DNA of 64,000 nucleotides from an uncultured Pseudomonas sp. (GTDB lineage Bacteria; Pseudomonadota; Gammaproteobacteria; Pseudomonadales; Pseudomonadaceae): positions 62,001 through 126,000 of the forward strand of contig NZ_CAMPHV010000010.1 in NCBI RefSeq assembly GCF_946886105.1. The letters are read 5' to 3'. Positions 8,395 through 17,264 of this stretch are shown one piece after another. The first letter of the stretch is position 1; every line of letters starts with the position of its first letter. A program made the translations under genes and the position numbers. A model generated the notes under the pieces. That model was given only the letters and a program-made list of their open reading frames with translations, ran no database searches and was not told where the DNA came from.

Positions 8395-9246
8395 TCAGCG
8401 CAGGATCAGCAGGGCCGTGGTGCTGGTGCGTAGCAGGTGGCTGGTGGTACTGCCGACCAGGAACTGGCGAATCCGCGAGTGGCCGTAGGCGCCCATCGCC
8501 AGCAGCTCGATACCCTGTTCCATCTGGTAACTGTGCAAGGTCGGCTCGACTTCGCCGGCGCGAATCGCCAGGTGCACTTCGCTCGCCGAGCCTTGCAGCA
8601 GGGCCTTGGCGGCCTCGAGTTGCGCCCAGGCATCGCTGGTGTCGGCGCCGACCATCAGCAAGTGGCACGGCAGGCCCTTGAGCAGCGGGCTGGCGGCGAT
8701 CATCTCGACGCCTTTGCGCGCGGTGGCGCTGCCATCGTAGGCGAACATATAGCTTTGCGGCGCCCTGAACTCGCCGCAGCTGACCAGAATTGGCCGGTGC
8801 AGCGTGCGGATCACGCTTTCCAGGTGGCTGCCGACCAATTGGCTGAGGCTGTCGCTGGTCTTGCCCTGACGGCCGATCACCAGCAGGCGGATCTCCTGTT
8901 CCAGCTCGTGCAGGCAGTCGACCAGGTCGCCGTGACGCTGGCGCAGTTGCGCCGCTTCTATGCCATCGGCCTGCACCCGCTCGCGCGCCGCGTCGAGCAT
9001 CAGGCGGCCCTGTTCCATGGCGATCTTGTGCCGTTGCTGATCGAGGCCGGCCAGCTCTTCGAGCAGATGCTCGCGGCTGCCCAGGCCGATATTGCCGGTC
9101 AGGTCCGGGCTGACCGGGTACTGCAGGTCGTCGAGTACGTGCAGCAGGGTCAGCGGCGTGGCCAGGCGCAGGCTGGCCCAGGCGGCGTAATCGCAGACCG
9201 CGGCGGTGGATTGCGAACCATCGATACAAGCCATTACGTGGGTCAT
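8395..9246 (-). CDS. Tandem universal stress protein (UspA family)
   Basis: 283 residues holding two Usp domains (about 1-150 and 155-283). Domain 2 carries a nucleotide-binding pattern in MGAYGHSRIRQFLVGSTTS (G-x2-G-x9-GS/T type), while domain 1 has the looser VIGRQGKTSDSLSQLVGS. CAGGAGAG lies before the start, within the 12-base gap after sulP. Usp proteins bind ATP and act in stress and anaerobic survival. The pairing with a SulP transporter is a recurring arrangement, suggesting a regulatory role towards the transporter; this is inference. Confidence 0.88.
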   Translation of the reverse strand: MTHVMACIDGSQSTAAVCDYAAWASLRLATPLTLLHVLDDLQYPVSPDLTGNIGLGSREHLLEELAGLDQQRHKIAMEQGRLMLDAARERVQADGIEAAQLRQRHGDLVDCLHELEQEIRLLVIGRQGKTSDSLSQLVGSHLESVIRTLHRPILVSCGEFRAPQSYMFAYDGSATARKGVEMIAASPLLKGLPCHLLMVGADTSDAWAQLEAAKALLQGSASEVHLAIRAGEVEPTLHSYQMEQGIELLAMGAYGHSRIRQFLVGSTTSHLLRTSTTALLILR

Positions 9247-9258
9247 GGAGCTCTCCTG

Positions 9259-10746
9259 TTAGTGGCCCGACAGCAGGTCGGTGGCGTTTTCCTTATCGTG
9301 CACACCGAAGCGGTCGACGATGGTGGCGCTGGCCTGGTTGAGCCCCAATACCTCGACCTCGGTGCCTTCGCGGCGCAGTTTGATCACCACCTTGTCGAGC
9401 GCGGCGACCGCGGTGATGTCCCAGAAATGCGCACGGGACAGGTCGATGATCACCTTATCGACCGCCTCCTTGAAATCGAAGGCGCCGATGAACTTGTCAG
9501 CCGAGCTGAAGAACACCTGTCCCACCACAGTGTAGGTGCGTTGAGCGCCGTCGTTGTCGGCCGCCGAATCGATATACAGAAAGTGGCCGATCTTGTTGGC
9601 GAAGAACAGTGCCGCCAGGAGCACGCCGACGAACACGCCGTACGCCAGGTTGTGAGTGAAGACGGTGACCGCCACCGTGGCAAGCATGACGATATTGGTC
9701 GAGAGCGGGAACTTCTTCAGGTTGCGGATCGAATCCCAGCTGAAGGTGCCGATCGACACCATGATCATCACCGCCACCAGCGCGGCCATGGGGATCTGCC
9801 GCACCCAGTCGCTGAGGAACACCACCATCAGCAACAGCACCGAGCCGGCGACCAGACAGGACAGGCGCCCGCGGCCGCCGGATTTCACGTTGATCACCGA
9901 CTGGCCGATCATCGCGCAACCGGCCATGCCGCCGAGCAGACCGGAGGCGATATTGGCCACGCCCTGGCCCTTGCACTCGCGGTTCTTGTCGCTGCTGGTG
10001 TCGGTCAGGTCGTCGACGATGGTCGCGGTCATCATCGATTCCAGCAGACCTACCACGGCCAGGGCGGCGGCGTAGGGGAAGATAATCGTCAGGGTTTCCA
10101 ACGTCAGCGGCACGTCCGGCCAAAGGAAGATCGGCAGGGTGTCCGGCAGCTCGCCCATATCGCCGACGGTACGGATATCCAGGCCGAAGTAGATGGCCAC
10201 GGCGCTCATCGAGAGGATGCAGACCAGCGGCGAGGGAATCAGTTGGCCGAGTTTCGGCACGTAGGGGAACAGATAAATGATCCCCAGGCCCGCGGCGCAC
10301 ATGGCGTAGACGTGCCAGGTGACGTTGGTCAGCTCCGGTAACTGTGCCATAAAAATCAGGATCGCCAGGGCGTTGACGAAGCCGGTGACCACCGAGCGCG
10401 AAACGAAGCGCATCAGCGAGCCGAGCTTGAGATACCCCGCGGCTATCTGCAGCAAACCGCAGAGCAGGGTGGCGGCCAGCAGGTATTCCAGGCCGTGGTT
10501 TTTCACCAGGGTCACCATCAGCAGGGCCATGGCCCCGGTGGCGGCGCTGATCATCCCCGGACGGCCGCCGACGAAGGCGATCACCACGGCGATACAGAAG
10601 GAGGCATAGAGGCCGACCTTGGGGTCGACCCCGGCGATGATCGAGAAGGCGATGGCTTCCGGGATCAGAGCCAGCGCCACGACCAGGCCAGCGAGCACGT
10701 CACCGCGGACATTAAACAACCAGGTGTTCTTCAGGCTTTGCAGCAT
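9259..10746 (-). CDS. SulP-family anion transporter with STAS domain
   Basis: 495 residues from the ATG at 10746. The N-terminal two thirds has about 12-14 membrane segments and SLC26/SulP signatures ([39 protein letters not shown]). A cytoplasmic STAS domain follows from about residue 395 ([20 protein letters not shown]). It should move sulfate, bicarbonate or another anion across the inner membrane. No cys genes or carbonic anhydrase are beside it, so the substrate is open. It leads an operon with the UspA and zinc-finger genes. Confidence 0.9.
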   Translation of the reverse strand: MLQSLKNTWLFNVRGDVLAGLVVALALIPEAIAFSIIAGVDPKVGLYASFCIAVVIAFVGGRPGMISAATGAMALLMVTLVKNHGLEYLLAATLLCGLLQIAAGYLKLGSLMRFVSRSVVTGFVNALAILIFMAQLPELTNVTWHVYAMCAAGLGIIYLFPYVPKLGQLIPSPLVCILSMSAVAIYFGLDIRTVGDMGELPDTLPIFLWPDVPLTLETLTIIFPYAAALAVVGLLESMMTATIVDDLTDTSSDKNRECKGQGVANIASGLLGGMAGCAMIGQSVINVKSGGRGRLSCLVAGSVLLLMVVFLSDWVRQIPMAALVAVMIMVSIGTFSWDSIRNLKKFPLSTNIVMLATVAVTVFTHNLAYGVFVGVLLAALFFANKIGHFLYIDSAADNDGAQRTYTVVGQVFFSSADKFIGAFDFKEAVDKVIIDLSRAHFWDITAVAALDKVVIKLRREGTEVEVLGLNQASATIVDRFGVHDKENATDLLSGH

Positions 10747-11172
10747 GGGGTATTCCAACGTATGGGGTCCGCAGGCGCACGCAAGGCGGCGGATGGGGCT
10801 AATAAAAATCGAGGGGTACAACGAGCGCGGCGCCGAGCCGAAGGCACAGGCGCGCATGGCATGCGTCGGCAACGGAAAATCCGGCCGGGCTATGCGGGGA
10901 GAGGGCGAAACGCTATGGCGGCGTAGGCAGCCAGCGCGATGGTCGGGCCAGTGTCATAACGACCTGTCGCTATCCATTCGGGCGAAAAGGGCAGGTACCT
11001 TAACACAGGGTGCGGGCGCTCGGCACCCGGCAGGCGGGCGGGTGGGTTGAACTTTAGCGCGGGCCTATCGATCAGAACAACGCGCCAACGGATATTGGTT
11101 TCGGTACGACCATGCAGTGCATCGGGATCGGCAGAACTGCTCCTCACCGCTAGCCCGCGAGAGTAACCCACG
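10747..11172. other. Divergent intergenic region, no gene seen
   Basis: 426 bases between divergent genes. It should carry promoters for sulP (left) and the SdiA-regulated-type gene (right). Short open frames here have no ribosome site or family resemblance. No repeat or clear operator was recognised. Confidence 0.5.
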
Positions 11173-12111
11173 ATGATGCCTGTCGCTAAAGGAATGCTGG
11201 AACGCTTGCCGTCGTTCGGGCCTTGGAAATTCACGCTGCTATTGTTGCCGCTTTTGGCGCTTTATCTGACGCACGCGTTGCACCTGGATAACCGTCTGTT
11301 CTTCTGGATTCAAACCTCCCTGCATGAAACCGCCTGGCAGGGCCGCAGCCTGTGGTTGCCGGAATACCGCGTGAGTATCGACGCGCACCCGGTGCTGGGG
11401 GTCGAAGACAATCTGTCCGGGTTGACCTACGACCAGGAGCGCGACCAGCTGTGGGCAGTGGCCAATAACCCGGAAGAGCTGCTGGCCCTGAGCAAGCAAG
11501 GCGAATTGCTGGCGCGCTACCCGCTGAGCGGTTTCACCGACGTCGAAGGTGTCGCTTATCTGGGCGACGACCTCCTGCTGCTGGCCGAAGAGCGTGACCA
11601 CGCCCTGGTGGTGGTGGCGCTGCCGGACAAGCCCGGCGCACTGTTTCGCGAGGACTACCGGGCGCTGACCCTCGGTATCGGCCTGGGCGGCAATCAGGGC
11701 TTCGAAGGCGTGGGCTACGACCGTGCAAGCGATCGGTTGTTCGTGGTCAAGGAGCACTCGCCGCGCAAGCTCTATGAAATCCGTGGGTTGAAGGCCAGCC
11801 TGAGCGGCGCCTTCAACCTCAAGGTGATCGACCGCGACAAGTGGATTCAGGACAAGGCCTTCGCGGCGGATCTGTCGTCGGTGCACTTCGACGCGCGCAC
11901 CGGTCATCTGGCCCTGCTCAGCGACGAATCGAAATTGGTGATGGAGCTGGATGGCGATACCGGCAAACTGATCAGCTTCCGTTCGCTGCTCCGCGGCTTC
12001 GCCGGGTTGCAACGCAGCGTACCCCAGGGCGAAGGCATGACCCTGGACGCCGACGGCGACCTGTACCTGGTCAGTGAGCCGAACCTGTTCTATCGGTTTC
12101 AGCGCAAATGA
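11173..12111 (+). CDS. SdiA-regulated domain protein (YjiK type)
   Basis: 312 residues. One membrane helix at about 18-36 anchors the protein, and the rest is a periplasmic beta-propeller-like domain. The blades show NLSGLTYDQERDQLWAVANN, FTDVEGVAYLGDD, GNQGFEGVGYDRASDRLFVV and SSVHFDARTGHLALLS, the pattern of the SdiA-regulated family named after E. coli YjiK. The biochemical role is unknown; phytase-like propellers are distant relatives. A GAGAG sequence stands rather far upstream of the tandem ATG codons, so the exact start is uncertain. Confidence 0.85.
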   Translation: MMPVAKGMLERLPSFGPWKFTLLLLPLLALYLTHALHLDNRLFFWIQTSLHETAWQGRSLWLPEYRVSIDAHPVLGVEDNLSGLTYDQERDQLWAVANNPEELLALSKQGELLARYPLSGFTDVEGVAYLGDDLLLLAEERDHALVVVALPDKPGALFREDYRALTLGIGLGGNQGFEGVGYDRASDRLFVVKEHSPRKLYEIRGLKASLSGAFNLKVIDRDKWIQDKAFAADLSSVHFDARTGHLALLSDESKLVMELDGDTGKLISFRSLLRGFAGLQRSVPQGEGMTLDADGDLYLVSEPNLFYRFQRK

Positions 12112-12128
12112 CGTGCATTATGCGACCC

Positions 12129-12193
12129 GTAGCCCGGATGAAATCCGGGAGCGATGTCGGTCGCACGATTTCCCCGGATTGCATCCGGGCTAC
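12129..12193. repeat. Palindromic repeat of the GTAGCCCGG type
   Basis: Inverted repeat with gtagcccggatgaaatccgg on the left and ccggattgcatccgggctac on the right. It lies just after the SdiA-regulated-type gene and may act as its 3' stem-loop. Confidence 0.88.
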
Positions 12194-12205
12194 AACAGCA
12201 TGCTC

Positions 12206-12240
12206 GTAGCCCGAATAAGCACTAGCGCAATCCGGGAGCG
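12206..12240. repeat. Half copy of the GTAGCCCG repeat
   Basis: gtagcccgaataagcactag followed by cgcaatccgggagcg, equal to the left arm of the element at 6728. No right arm follows; the YdcZ-type gene ends 7 bases later on the other strand. Confidence 0.75.
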
Positions 12241-12246
12241 CACGCC

Positions 12247-12696
12247 CTAACTCCGCCGGATCATCCAGATACCAGCGACTATCAACAGCAAACCGCCGAT
12301 CTTGCCGAGGCTGATCGGTGCTTCGCGAAAGCCGGCCCAGCCGAAGTGATCGAGCGTCAGCGCCATGCTCAGTTGCCCGGCGATCACCAGCGCCATAAAT
12401 AGCAACGCGCCGACCTTGGGCCCGGCGAAGGCGGCGGTGGCGATAAACACCGCGCCCAGCAGCCCGCCGCTCCAATGCCACCAGGTCAGCCCTTTAAGCG
12501 CGGCGATGCCGGGCACTTCGCGTTGCGCCAGCACCAGCAGCAACAATGCCAGGGTGCCGACCGCGAACGAAATCAAGGCGGCGGCCAATACGCTGGACAC
12601 CTGCTTGGCCAACTGACCGTTGATTCCCGCTTGCAACGGCAGGCAGGCGCCGGCAACGAACGGCAGGGCGAGTAACCACCAGATTGGCGCGGGCAT
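12247..12696 (-). CDS. DMT-superfamily membrane protein, DUF606 (YdcZ type)
   Basis: 149 residues from the ATG at 12696, which has AAAGGAG 8 bases upstream. Five hydrophobic helices are visible (LLALPFVAGACLPLQAG, VLAAALISFAVGTLALLLLV, GLLGAVFIATAAF, LLFMALVIAGQLSMAL, LLLIVAGIWMI). The opening PLQAGINGQLAK is typical of DUF606, where two half-size units form one DMT-like transporter. Some genomes carry two such genes in tandem; only one is here, so it would act as a homodimer. Substrate unknown. Confidence 0.88.
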   Translation of the reverse strand: MPAPIWWLLALPFVAGACLPLQAGINGQLAKQVSSVLAAALISFAVGTLALLLLVLAQREVPGIAALKGLTWWHWSGGLLGAVFIATAAFAGPKVGALLFMALVIAGQLSMALTLDHFGWAGFREAPISLGKIGGLLLIVAGIWMIRRS

Positions 12697-12772
12697 TGCG
12701 GCATCTCCTTTGGCGCGAGGCCGGCGATTATGCCGCAATGCTTGTCTGGTCGGTCAGCTCTTTAGCGCTGTT

Positions 12773-13645
12773 TTATGGCCACTGCATCTCGCCCTTAAGC
12801 ACCTTGGCGCTCAGCTCCAGGCTGCTGGCGTCGAGCAATGTTGGGTACTTGGCTTTCATCGCCGCGATCAGGCTCTGGCTGTCCTTGGCTTTCGGCAGCT
12901 CGGCCTCCAGGGTCAGCAGGTAGTCGCGGGTGAAGCGCAGGTCGTCGAGGTTCAGCTTGGGCTGGCCCAGGTAGTGGCTGGGGACCAGCATGGTCGGTTG
13001 CAGGGCTTCGAGCTGATCGAGGGACTTGAGCCAGGACTGACGCGCCTCGACGGTCTGGGCGTCGGCGATCCAGGGGTGGATGTTGGCGTAGGTGAGCACC
13101 CCGCCGACCAGGGTTTTGCTGCTGGGGATCCACAGGCTGGTGTGCTTGGGGTCGTGGCCAATCAACTGCAGGCTTTGCCCTTCCAGGGTCAGGCTATCGC
13201 CTTGCAGGACTTGCGGCACCAGGGTGCGCTGCGGCGCGCTGTCCTTGAGGATCGGCCCCCAATACGCCAACTTGGGCGCGCGGGTTTTCTCGATATAGGC
13301 GACGGTTTCCGCCGTGGCCAGCACCTTGGCCTCGGGGTAGGCGCGGGTCAGGGTGTGGAGGCCGAAGTAAAAATCCGGGTCGCCGTGGCTGATAAAAATG
13401 GTAGTCAGGGTTTTGCCGCTGGCCTGGATGCGTTCGACCAGTTGCTGAGCCTCGCGGGTGGAGAACTGGGCGTCGACCAATATGGCGTCGCGCTCGCCGC
13501 TGATCAGTGTCGAGGTGACCGGGAAGATCGCGCTTTCGCCGGGGTTGTACACCTCGACGCTGAGCGGTTGCGCCAGGGCGGCGCTGGCGCCGGCGAGCAG
13601 AGTGGCGCCGGCGACGAGTTGGCGGACGATACGAGTAGTGGACAT
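12773..13645 (-). CDS. Secreted MBL-fold metallo-hydrolase with an altered metal motif
   Basis: 290 residues with a signal peptide ending near SAALAQ. The metallo-beta-lactamase fold shows ILVDAQFSTREAQQLVERI, IFISHGDPDFYFG, LIGHDPKHTSLWIP and MLVPSHYLG. The usual HxHxDH metal motif is instead SHGDPDFYFG, so the second histidine and the DH pair are changed; related Vmh-type proteins carry a similar HxDPDHYFG motif. Metal content and activity may therefore differ. It is divergent from a LysR gene 98 bases away, which probably regulates it. Confidence 0.85.
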   Translation of the reverse strand: MSTTRIVRQLVAGATLLAGASAALAQPLSVEVYNPGESAIFPVTSTLISGERDAILVDAQFSTREAQQLVERIQASGKTLTTIFISHGDPDFYFGLHTLTRAYPEAKVLATAETVAYIEKTRAPKLAYWGPILKDSAPQRTLVPQVLQGDSLTLEGQSLQLIGHDPKHTSLWIPSSKTLVGGVLTYANIHPWIADAQTVEARQSWLKSLDQLEALQPTMLVPSHYLGQPKLNLDDLRFTRDYLLTLEAELPKAKDSQSLIAAMKAKYPTLLDASSLELSAKVLKGEMQWP

Positions 13646-13679
13646 GTTGACCTCCGTTTAAGTAGTGGAGGGATCTTAG

Positions 13680-13697
13680 TTGCTTTAATTGGTGCAA
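13680..13697. promoter_or_regulatory. Candidate LysR-type operator
   Basis: TTGC-N10-GCAA inside the 98-base gap between the divergent hydrolase and LysR genes. LysR-type sites are often imperfect dyads of the T-N11-A class in such gaps. This is a single match found by eye. Confidence 0.4.
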
Positions 13698-13743
13698 AAA
13701 GCCCCTTAAGCTGCACATGTTTATTGCGTATATCGAGCGAATA

Positions 13744-14643
13744 ATGGATCGGCTGACGGCAACCCGGGTATTTGTCGAAGTGGTGGACAGAGGCAGCCAA
13801 ACGGCGGCCGCCGAGGCGCTGGAGATGTCGCGGGCGATGGTTTCGCGCTATCTCGCCGAGCTGGAAAGCTGGGTCGGCGCGCGTCTGTTGCACCGCAGCA
13901 CGCGCAAACTGAGCCTGACTGGTATTGGCGAGCAGCTGATGCCGCAGTGCCGGGAGATGCTCGCGGTGGCCGAAACCATGCAGGGCATCAGTTTGAGCGG
14001 CGATATCGCGCCGCGTGGCAACCTGCGTATCGCCTGCAGCCAATCCTTCGCCCAGGCCTGGCTGGTGCACCAGCTCAACGCATTTATGGATAGGTACCCG
14101 CAGGTCGGTTTCGATCTGCTGATCGACAGTCAGGCGGTCAATCTGGTCGAGGCGCGGGTCGACCTGGCGCTGCGCATCACCAACCAGCTCGACCCCAACC
14201 TGATCGCCCGCCAGCTCGCAGTGTGCCGCTCGGCGGTGTGCGCCACCCCGGCCTATCTCAAACGCCACGGCACGCCGCAGCGACCCGAGGATCTGGCGCA
14301 GCACAACTGCCTGAGCTACGCCTATTTCGGCCGCAGCATCTGGGAGTTTCGACGCGACGGCGAGCCCCATGCCGTTGCGGTGAGTGGCAACCTCAGCGCC
14401 AACGAATCCATGGTCTTGCTGGAAGCCACGCTGGCCGACGCGGGTATCAGCCAGCAGCCGCTGTACTCGGTCGCCGCGTTGCTGCGCTCGGGGGCGCTGG
14501 TGCAGCTATTGCCTGAGTACCAGCCCCAGGAGCTGGGCATCCATGCGCTCTATGGCACGCGTCGGCAAATGCCACCGGCCCTGCGCGCCTTGCTGGATTT
14601 TCTGGTCGAGCGGCTTGCCGAGAAGCCGGACTGGGATCGCTGA
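13744..14643 (+). CDS. LysR-family transcriptional regulator
   Basis: 299 residues from the ATG at 13744. The N-terminal winged helix-turn-helix is clear (VFVEVVDRGSQTAAAEALEM, SRAMVSRYLAELESWVGARL), followed by HRSTRKLSLT and a periplasmic-binding-like effector domain with GNLRIACSQSF. The CrgA/DsdC-like layout fits a regulator of the divergent hydrolase gene. The inducer is unknown. An earlier in-frame ATG at 13717 would add nine residues not typical of the family. Confidence 0.92.
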   Translation: MDRLTATRVFVEVVDRGSQTAAAEALEMSRAMVSRYLAELESWVGARLLHRSTRKLSLTGIGEQLMPQCREMLAVAETMQGISLSGDIAPRGNLRIACSQSFAQAWLVHQLNAFMDRYPQVGFDLLIDSQAVNLVEARVDLALRITNQLDPNLIARQLAVCRSAVCATPAYLKRHGTPQRPEDLAQHNCLSYAYFGRSIWEFRRDGEPHAVAVSGNLSANESMVLLEATLADAGISQQPLYSVAALLRSGALVQLLPEYQPQELGIHALYGTRRQMPPALRALLDFLVERLAEKPDWDR

Positions 14644-14667
14644 GCGCCTACTGTTTTCAACGGTCTG

Positions 14668-15153
14668 TTATAGGCCTTTCTCGAATTGCAGCAACGCCAC
14701 TCGGGCGCCCTGCGGATCGCGGCGTTCGACCAGGCCGCTGAGCGCGTAACCCAGGGCCGGATACAGCAGCAGACCGGCGCTGTTGGCGTTGAAGCAGGAC
14801 ACGCGCATGCGGCTGGCCTGGTGCCGCTCGCGCGCCAGTCGCTCCATGGTCGTCACCAGGTAGCGCGCGACGCCCCGACCGCGTGCCCAGGGCGCGATCA
14901 TCAGATTGCCCAGGGCGCAGCTGTCGCCGTGCTGGCATTGGTAGAAGTTGGCGAAGCCAGCGACCCGGCCATCCAGCAGCACCACAGTGCTGTCGTGGCG
15001 CTCGGCTATGGCCGCGGCCAACTGCTCGACATCCAGCGGCCAGACGGCCTTGGGGTAGCAGAAAAACAGCTCGTCGGCGTTCTGTGGAAAGGCGACGACT
15101 TCAGGCAAGTCGTCGGGTGTGGCGGGGCGCTGGCTAAGCGTGCTGGTGGGCAT
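14668..15153 (-). CDS. GNAT-family N-acetyltransferase
   Basis: 161 residues. The acetyl-CoA binding loop reads IAPWARGRGVARYLVTTME (R/Q-x-x-G-x-G/A pattern), preceded by the beta-4 strand (SCALGNLMIAP) and followed by ASRMRVSCFNANSAGLLLYPALGY, a normal GNAT ending. The acceptor may be a small molecule or a protein; nothing in the context fixes it. It is convergent with the LysR gene, 24 bases apart. Confidence 0.9.
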   Translation of the reverse strand: MPTSTLSQRPATPDDLPEVVAFPQNADELFFCYPKAVWPLDVEQLAAAIAERHDSTVVLLDGRVAGFANFYQCQHGDSCALGNLMIAPWARGRGVARYLVTTMERLARERHQASRMRVSCFNANSAGLLLYPALGYALSGLVERRDPQGARVALLQFEKGL

Positions 15154-15225
15154 TGGCTCGTCCTTGTTCGGCTGCCGGGCTCAGGCTCTGCTGAGGTAGC
15201 AAGCTGGCTTCTATATATCGATGGT

Positions 15226-15783
15226 TCAGCGTGGCGGGTACTGGCTGAGTATCTGCGCCACGGTCTGGCGAATCGCCGCTTCACGTTCGGCCGGGCTGGA
15301 TGGGTTGTTGCGCCGGATTTGCTCGGCGCTGCCGCGCCAGACCAGGACGCCGTCGTCGAGCAGATCGATCTGCAGGGTGGCCACCTGATAATCCACGTTG
15401 CGGGTCTCGACGTGGGTCGGGCCGCCCCAGAAGCCGCCATGCCAGGGGTCGCCCCAGCCACCGCCGATATGGGTGCTGATCTGCTGCTGGCGGTTATCGA
15501 CGATCCACCAGGCTTGTACCTGGAGATCCCCTTCGCTGCCCTCGGGCGCAGGGCGTAGGCCGCGTTGATCGAGTTGTTCGGCGATAGCGCTGCGCATGCG
15601 TTGGCGCTTCAGGTCGCTGGCGACGCGCGGGTCGTCGGGGCTGAACTGCACGGCCGGCTCGCCCCAGCTCCAGGTACGGTAAGCCGCGAAGTCACGATTC
15701 GGGTCGAAGTCGCGCTCCAACTGCACGCTCTGACAGGCGCTCAGCAGGAGCAGTAGCGGAAGTATCAGCAGTGATGGGCGCAT
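15226..15783 (-). CDS. DUF4136 lipoprotein (downstream copy)
   Basis: 185 residues with lipobox LLLLSACQ and GGAGAA before the ATG at 15783. The mature part shows the DUF4136 pattern: [47 protein letters not shown], a glycine- and tryptophan-rich patch (HIGGGWGDPWHGGFWGG), then LVWRGSAEQ and a final helix. It is a paralogue of the gene 17 bases upstream, so the pair arose by tandem duplication and is co-transcribed. Role unknown, outer membrane expected. Confidence 0.85.
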   Translation of the reverse strand: MRPSLLILPLLLLLSACQSVQLERDFDPNRDFAAYRTWSWGEPAVQFSPDDPRVASDLKRQRMRSAIAEQLDQRGLRPAPEGSEGDLQVQAWWIVDNRQQQISTHIGGGWGDPWHGGFWGGPTHVETRNVDYQVATLQIDLLDDGVLVWRGSAEQIRRNNPSSPAEREAAIRQTVAQILSQYPPR

Positions 15784-15800
15784 GGTTGTTCTCCAAAACA

Positions 15801-16397
15801 TCAGGTGCTCGGCGGGTAATCGGCCAGAGCGCGTTGCAGGGCGCTGCGCAGCACTTCGGCGCGGTCGTGCGGGCCGCCACGATCGAGCGCTTCGGCACTG
15901 CCGCGCCACACCGTCTGACCGCTTGCGGCGTCGCGCATTTCGATATGCACCACTATGACCTCTTCCGTGTAGCTGCGCACCAGCGGCGCGCTGCCCCACA
16001 GGCCGACGCCATGGCCGTAGCGCCCGTGGCCGTAGTAGCTGCCGTAGTGGTCGGCGACCTGGCGTAGCCGGCTTTCCTGGCGCAGTTCGGCGCTCACCTG
16101 GAGATCGCCCGCGGCGCTCGCCTCGGCCGGGCGCAAGCCCCGTTGGTCGAGGGCGTTGCTCAGGGCCTCCCGCAATTGCTCGGCGCTGACCCAGGCGCTA
16201 CCGGCCGGTGGTTGCAGCCAGCTCCAGCTGCGGTAGCGGCCGTAGTTCAGCGGTGCCGCCGGGTAGGCGCTGAGGTCAAGGCGCTGTGCCGCTTCTGGCG
16301 GTGCCGGTGGCAAAGGACTGGACTCGGCCGTATAAGGGTTCTGGCTTTGGCAGGCCAGAAGGGCCGGTAGCAGTAATAGAAGTGACAGGGCTTTCAT
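15801..16397 (-). CDS. DUF4136 lipoprotein (upstream copy)
   Basis: 198 residues with lipobox [10 protein letters not shown] and AGGTAGGAA before the start. It shares with its neighbour [33 protein letters not shown] and [13 protein letters not shown], but has a longer proline-rich linker after the lipobox and a different glycine/tyrosine patch ([19 protein letters not shown]). It is probably anchored in the outer membrane. Both copies look intact. Confidence 0.85.
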   Translation of the reverse strand: MKALSLLLLLPALLACQSQNPYTAESSPLPPAPPEAAQRLDLSAYPAAPLNYGRYRSWSWLQPPAGSAWVSAEQLREALSNALDQRGLRPAEASAAGDLQVSAELRQESRLRQVADHYGSYYGHGRYGHGVGLWGSAPLVRSYTEEVIVVHIEMRDAASGQTVWRGSAEALDRGGPHDRAEVLRSALQRALADYPPST

Positions 16398-16425
16398 GGT
16401 TTTCCTACCTCTTAGAGGTCAACCC

Positions 16426-16449
16426 TAGCCCGGATTGCATTCGGGCTAC
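16426..16449. repeat. Short GTAGCCCGG-type palindrome
   Basis: tagcccggattgcattcgggcta, a compact inverted repeat made of the two outer arms of the family without the centre. It lies just upstream of the DUF4136 pair. Confidence 0.75.
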
Positions 16450-16461
16450 AAAAGCGCGCTC

Positions 16462-16493
16462 GTAGCCCGAATAAGCGTCAGCGCAATCCGGGA
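16462..16493. repeat. Half copy of the GTAGCCCG repeat
   Basis: gtagcccgaataagcgtcag then cgcaatccggga, the left arm only. It has the same composite arrangement (one palindrome plus one half, about 12 bases apart) as at 12129-12240. Confidence 0.75.
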
Positions 16494-16514
16494 TGGTTCT
16501 CCGTGATATCCACT

Positions 16515-17264
16515 CTAGCGCGGTCGGCAGATCCAGTGCAGGTAGCGCCCCAGCCCGGCGAAGCTGGGATGGCGGCGGTAGGCCAACTCCATTTCCAGCA
16601 GGTCGATCAACTCGGCCTTGGCCTGGAAGGGCTGCGGCATGTAGTCGTGAAATACCCGCACGCCGCTCTGGCTTTCGACCTGCCACAGCGCATCGAGTTG
16701 CGTCGCCAGCTCGCGCGGGTCGAGCGGCGTTTGCGGCGTCAGGCTCTGTTTCTCTCCGGCGAATTCGGCCTTGCGCAGTTTGCGGAAGTGGCCCTTGAGC
16801 AGGTTGCGGTAGATCAGCGCGTCCTTGTTGTAGAACGCCAGCGACAGCCAGCCGCCGGGTGCGCAGAGTTGATGCAGCACCGGCAGGATGGCCCGGGGTT
16901 CGGCCAGCCATTCGAGCACCGCGTGGCAGATCACCAGGTCATAGGGTTGCGCCAGCTGACCGAGCAGGTCCTGCCAGGGCGCCTGGATGAAAGTTGCCTG
17001 CTGGCCGGCGGCGGCGAAGCGCTCGCGGGCGCCTTGCAGCATGGGTGCGGCCGGCTCGCTGAGGGTCACCTGATGGCCGCGTTCGGCCAGCCACAACGAC
17101 ATGTGGCCCAAGCCGGCGCCCACGTCGAGCACCCGCAACGGGCGCTCCGGCAGGGCTTCGGCGAGGTCGGCCTGGAGCACCGCCAGGCGGATCGCGCCCT
17201 TGGCGCCACCGTAGATTTTCTCGGCGAAGCGCGTCGCCAATTCGTCGAAATGCCGATCGCTCAT
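16515..17264 (-). CDS. cmoM: tRNA 5-carboxymethoxyuridine methyltransferase CmoM
   Basis: 249 residues matching E. coli CmoM (formerly SmtA) across its length as I recall it: an RHFDELATRFAEKIYG start, SAM motif VLDVGAGLGHMSLWLAERGHQV, VICHAVLEWLAEPRAIL, GGWLSLAFYNKDAL, GVRVFHDYM and GRYLHW. It methylates the carboxymethoxy group on uridine 34 of several tRNAs, which widens wobble reading. It overlaps the MazG-like gene as ATGA, so the two are translationally coupled. Confidence 0.92.
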   Translation of the reverse strand: MSDRHFDELATRFAEKIYGGAKGAIRLAVLQADLAEALPERPLRVLDVGAGLGHMSLWLAERGHQVTLSEPAAPMLQGARERFAAAGQQATFIQAPWQDLLGQLAQPYDLVICHAVLEWLAEPRAILPVLHQLCAPGGWLSLAFYNKDALIYRNLLKGHFRKLRKAEFAGEKQSLTPQTPLDPRELATQLDALWQVESQSGVRVFHDYMPQPFQAKAELIDLLEMELAYRRHPSFAGLGRYLHWICRPR

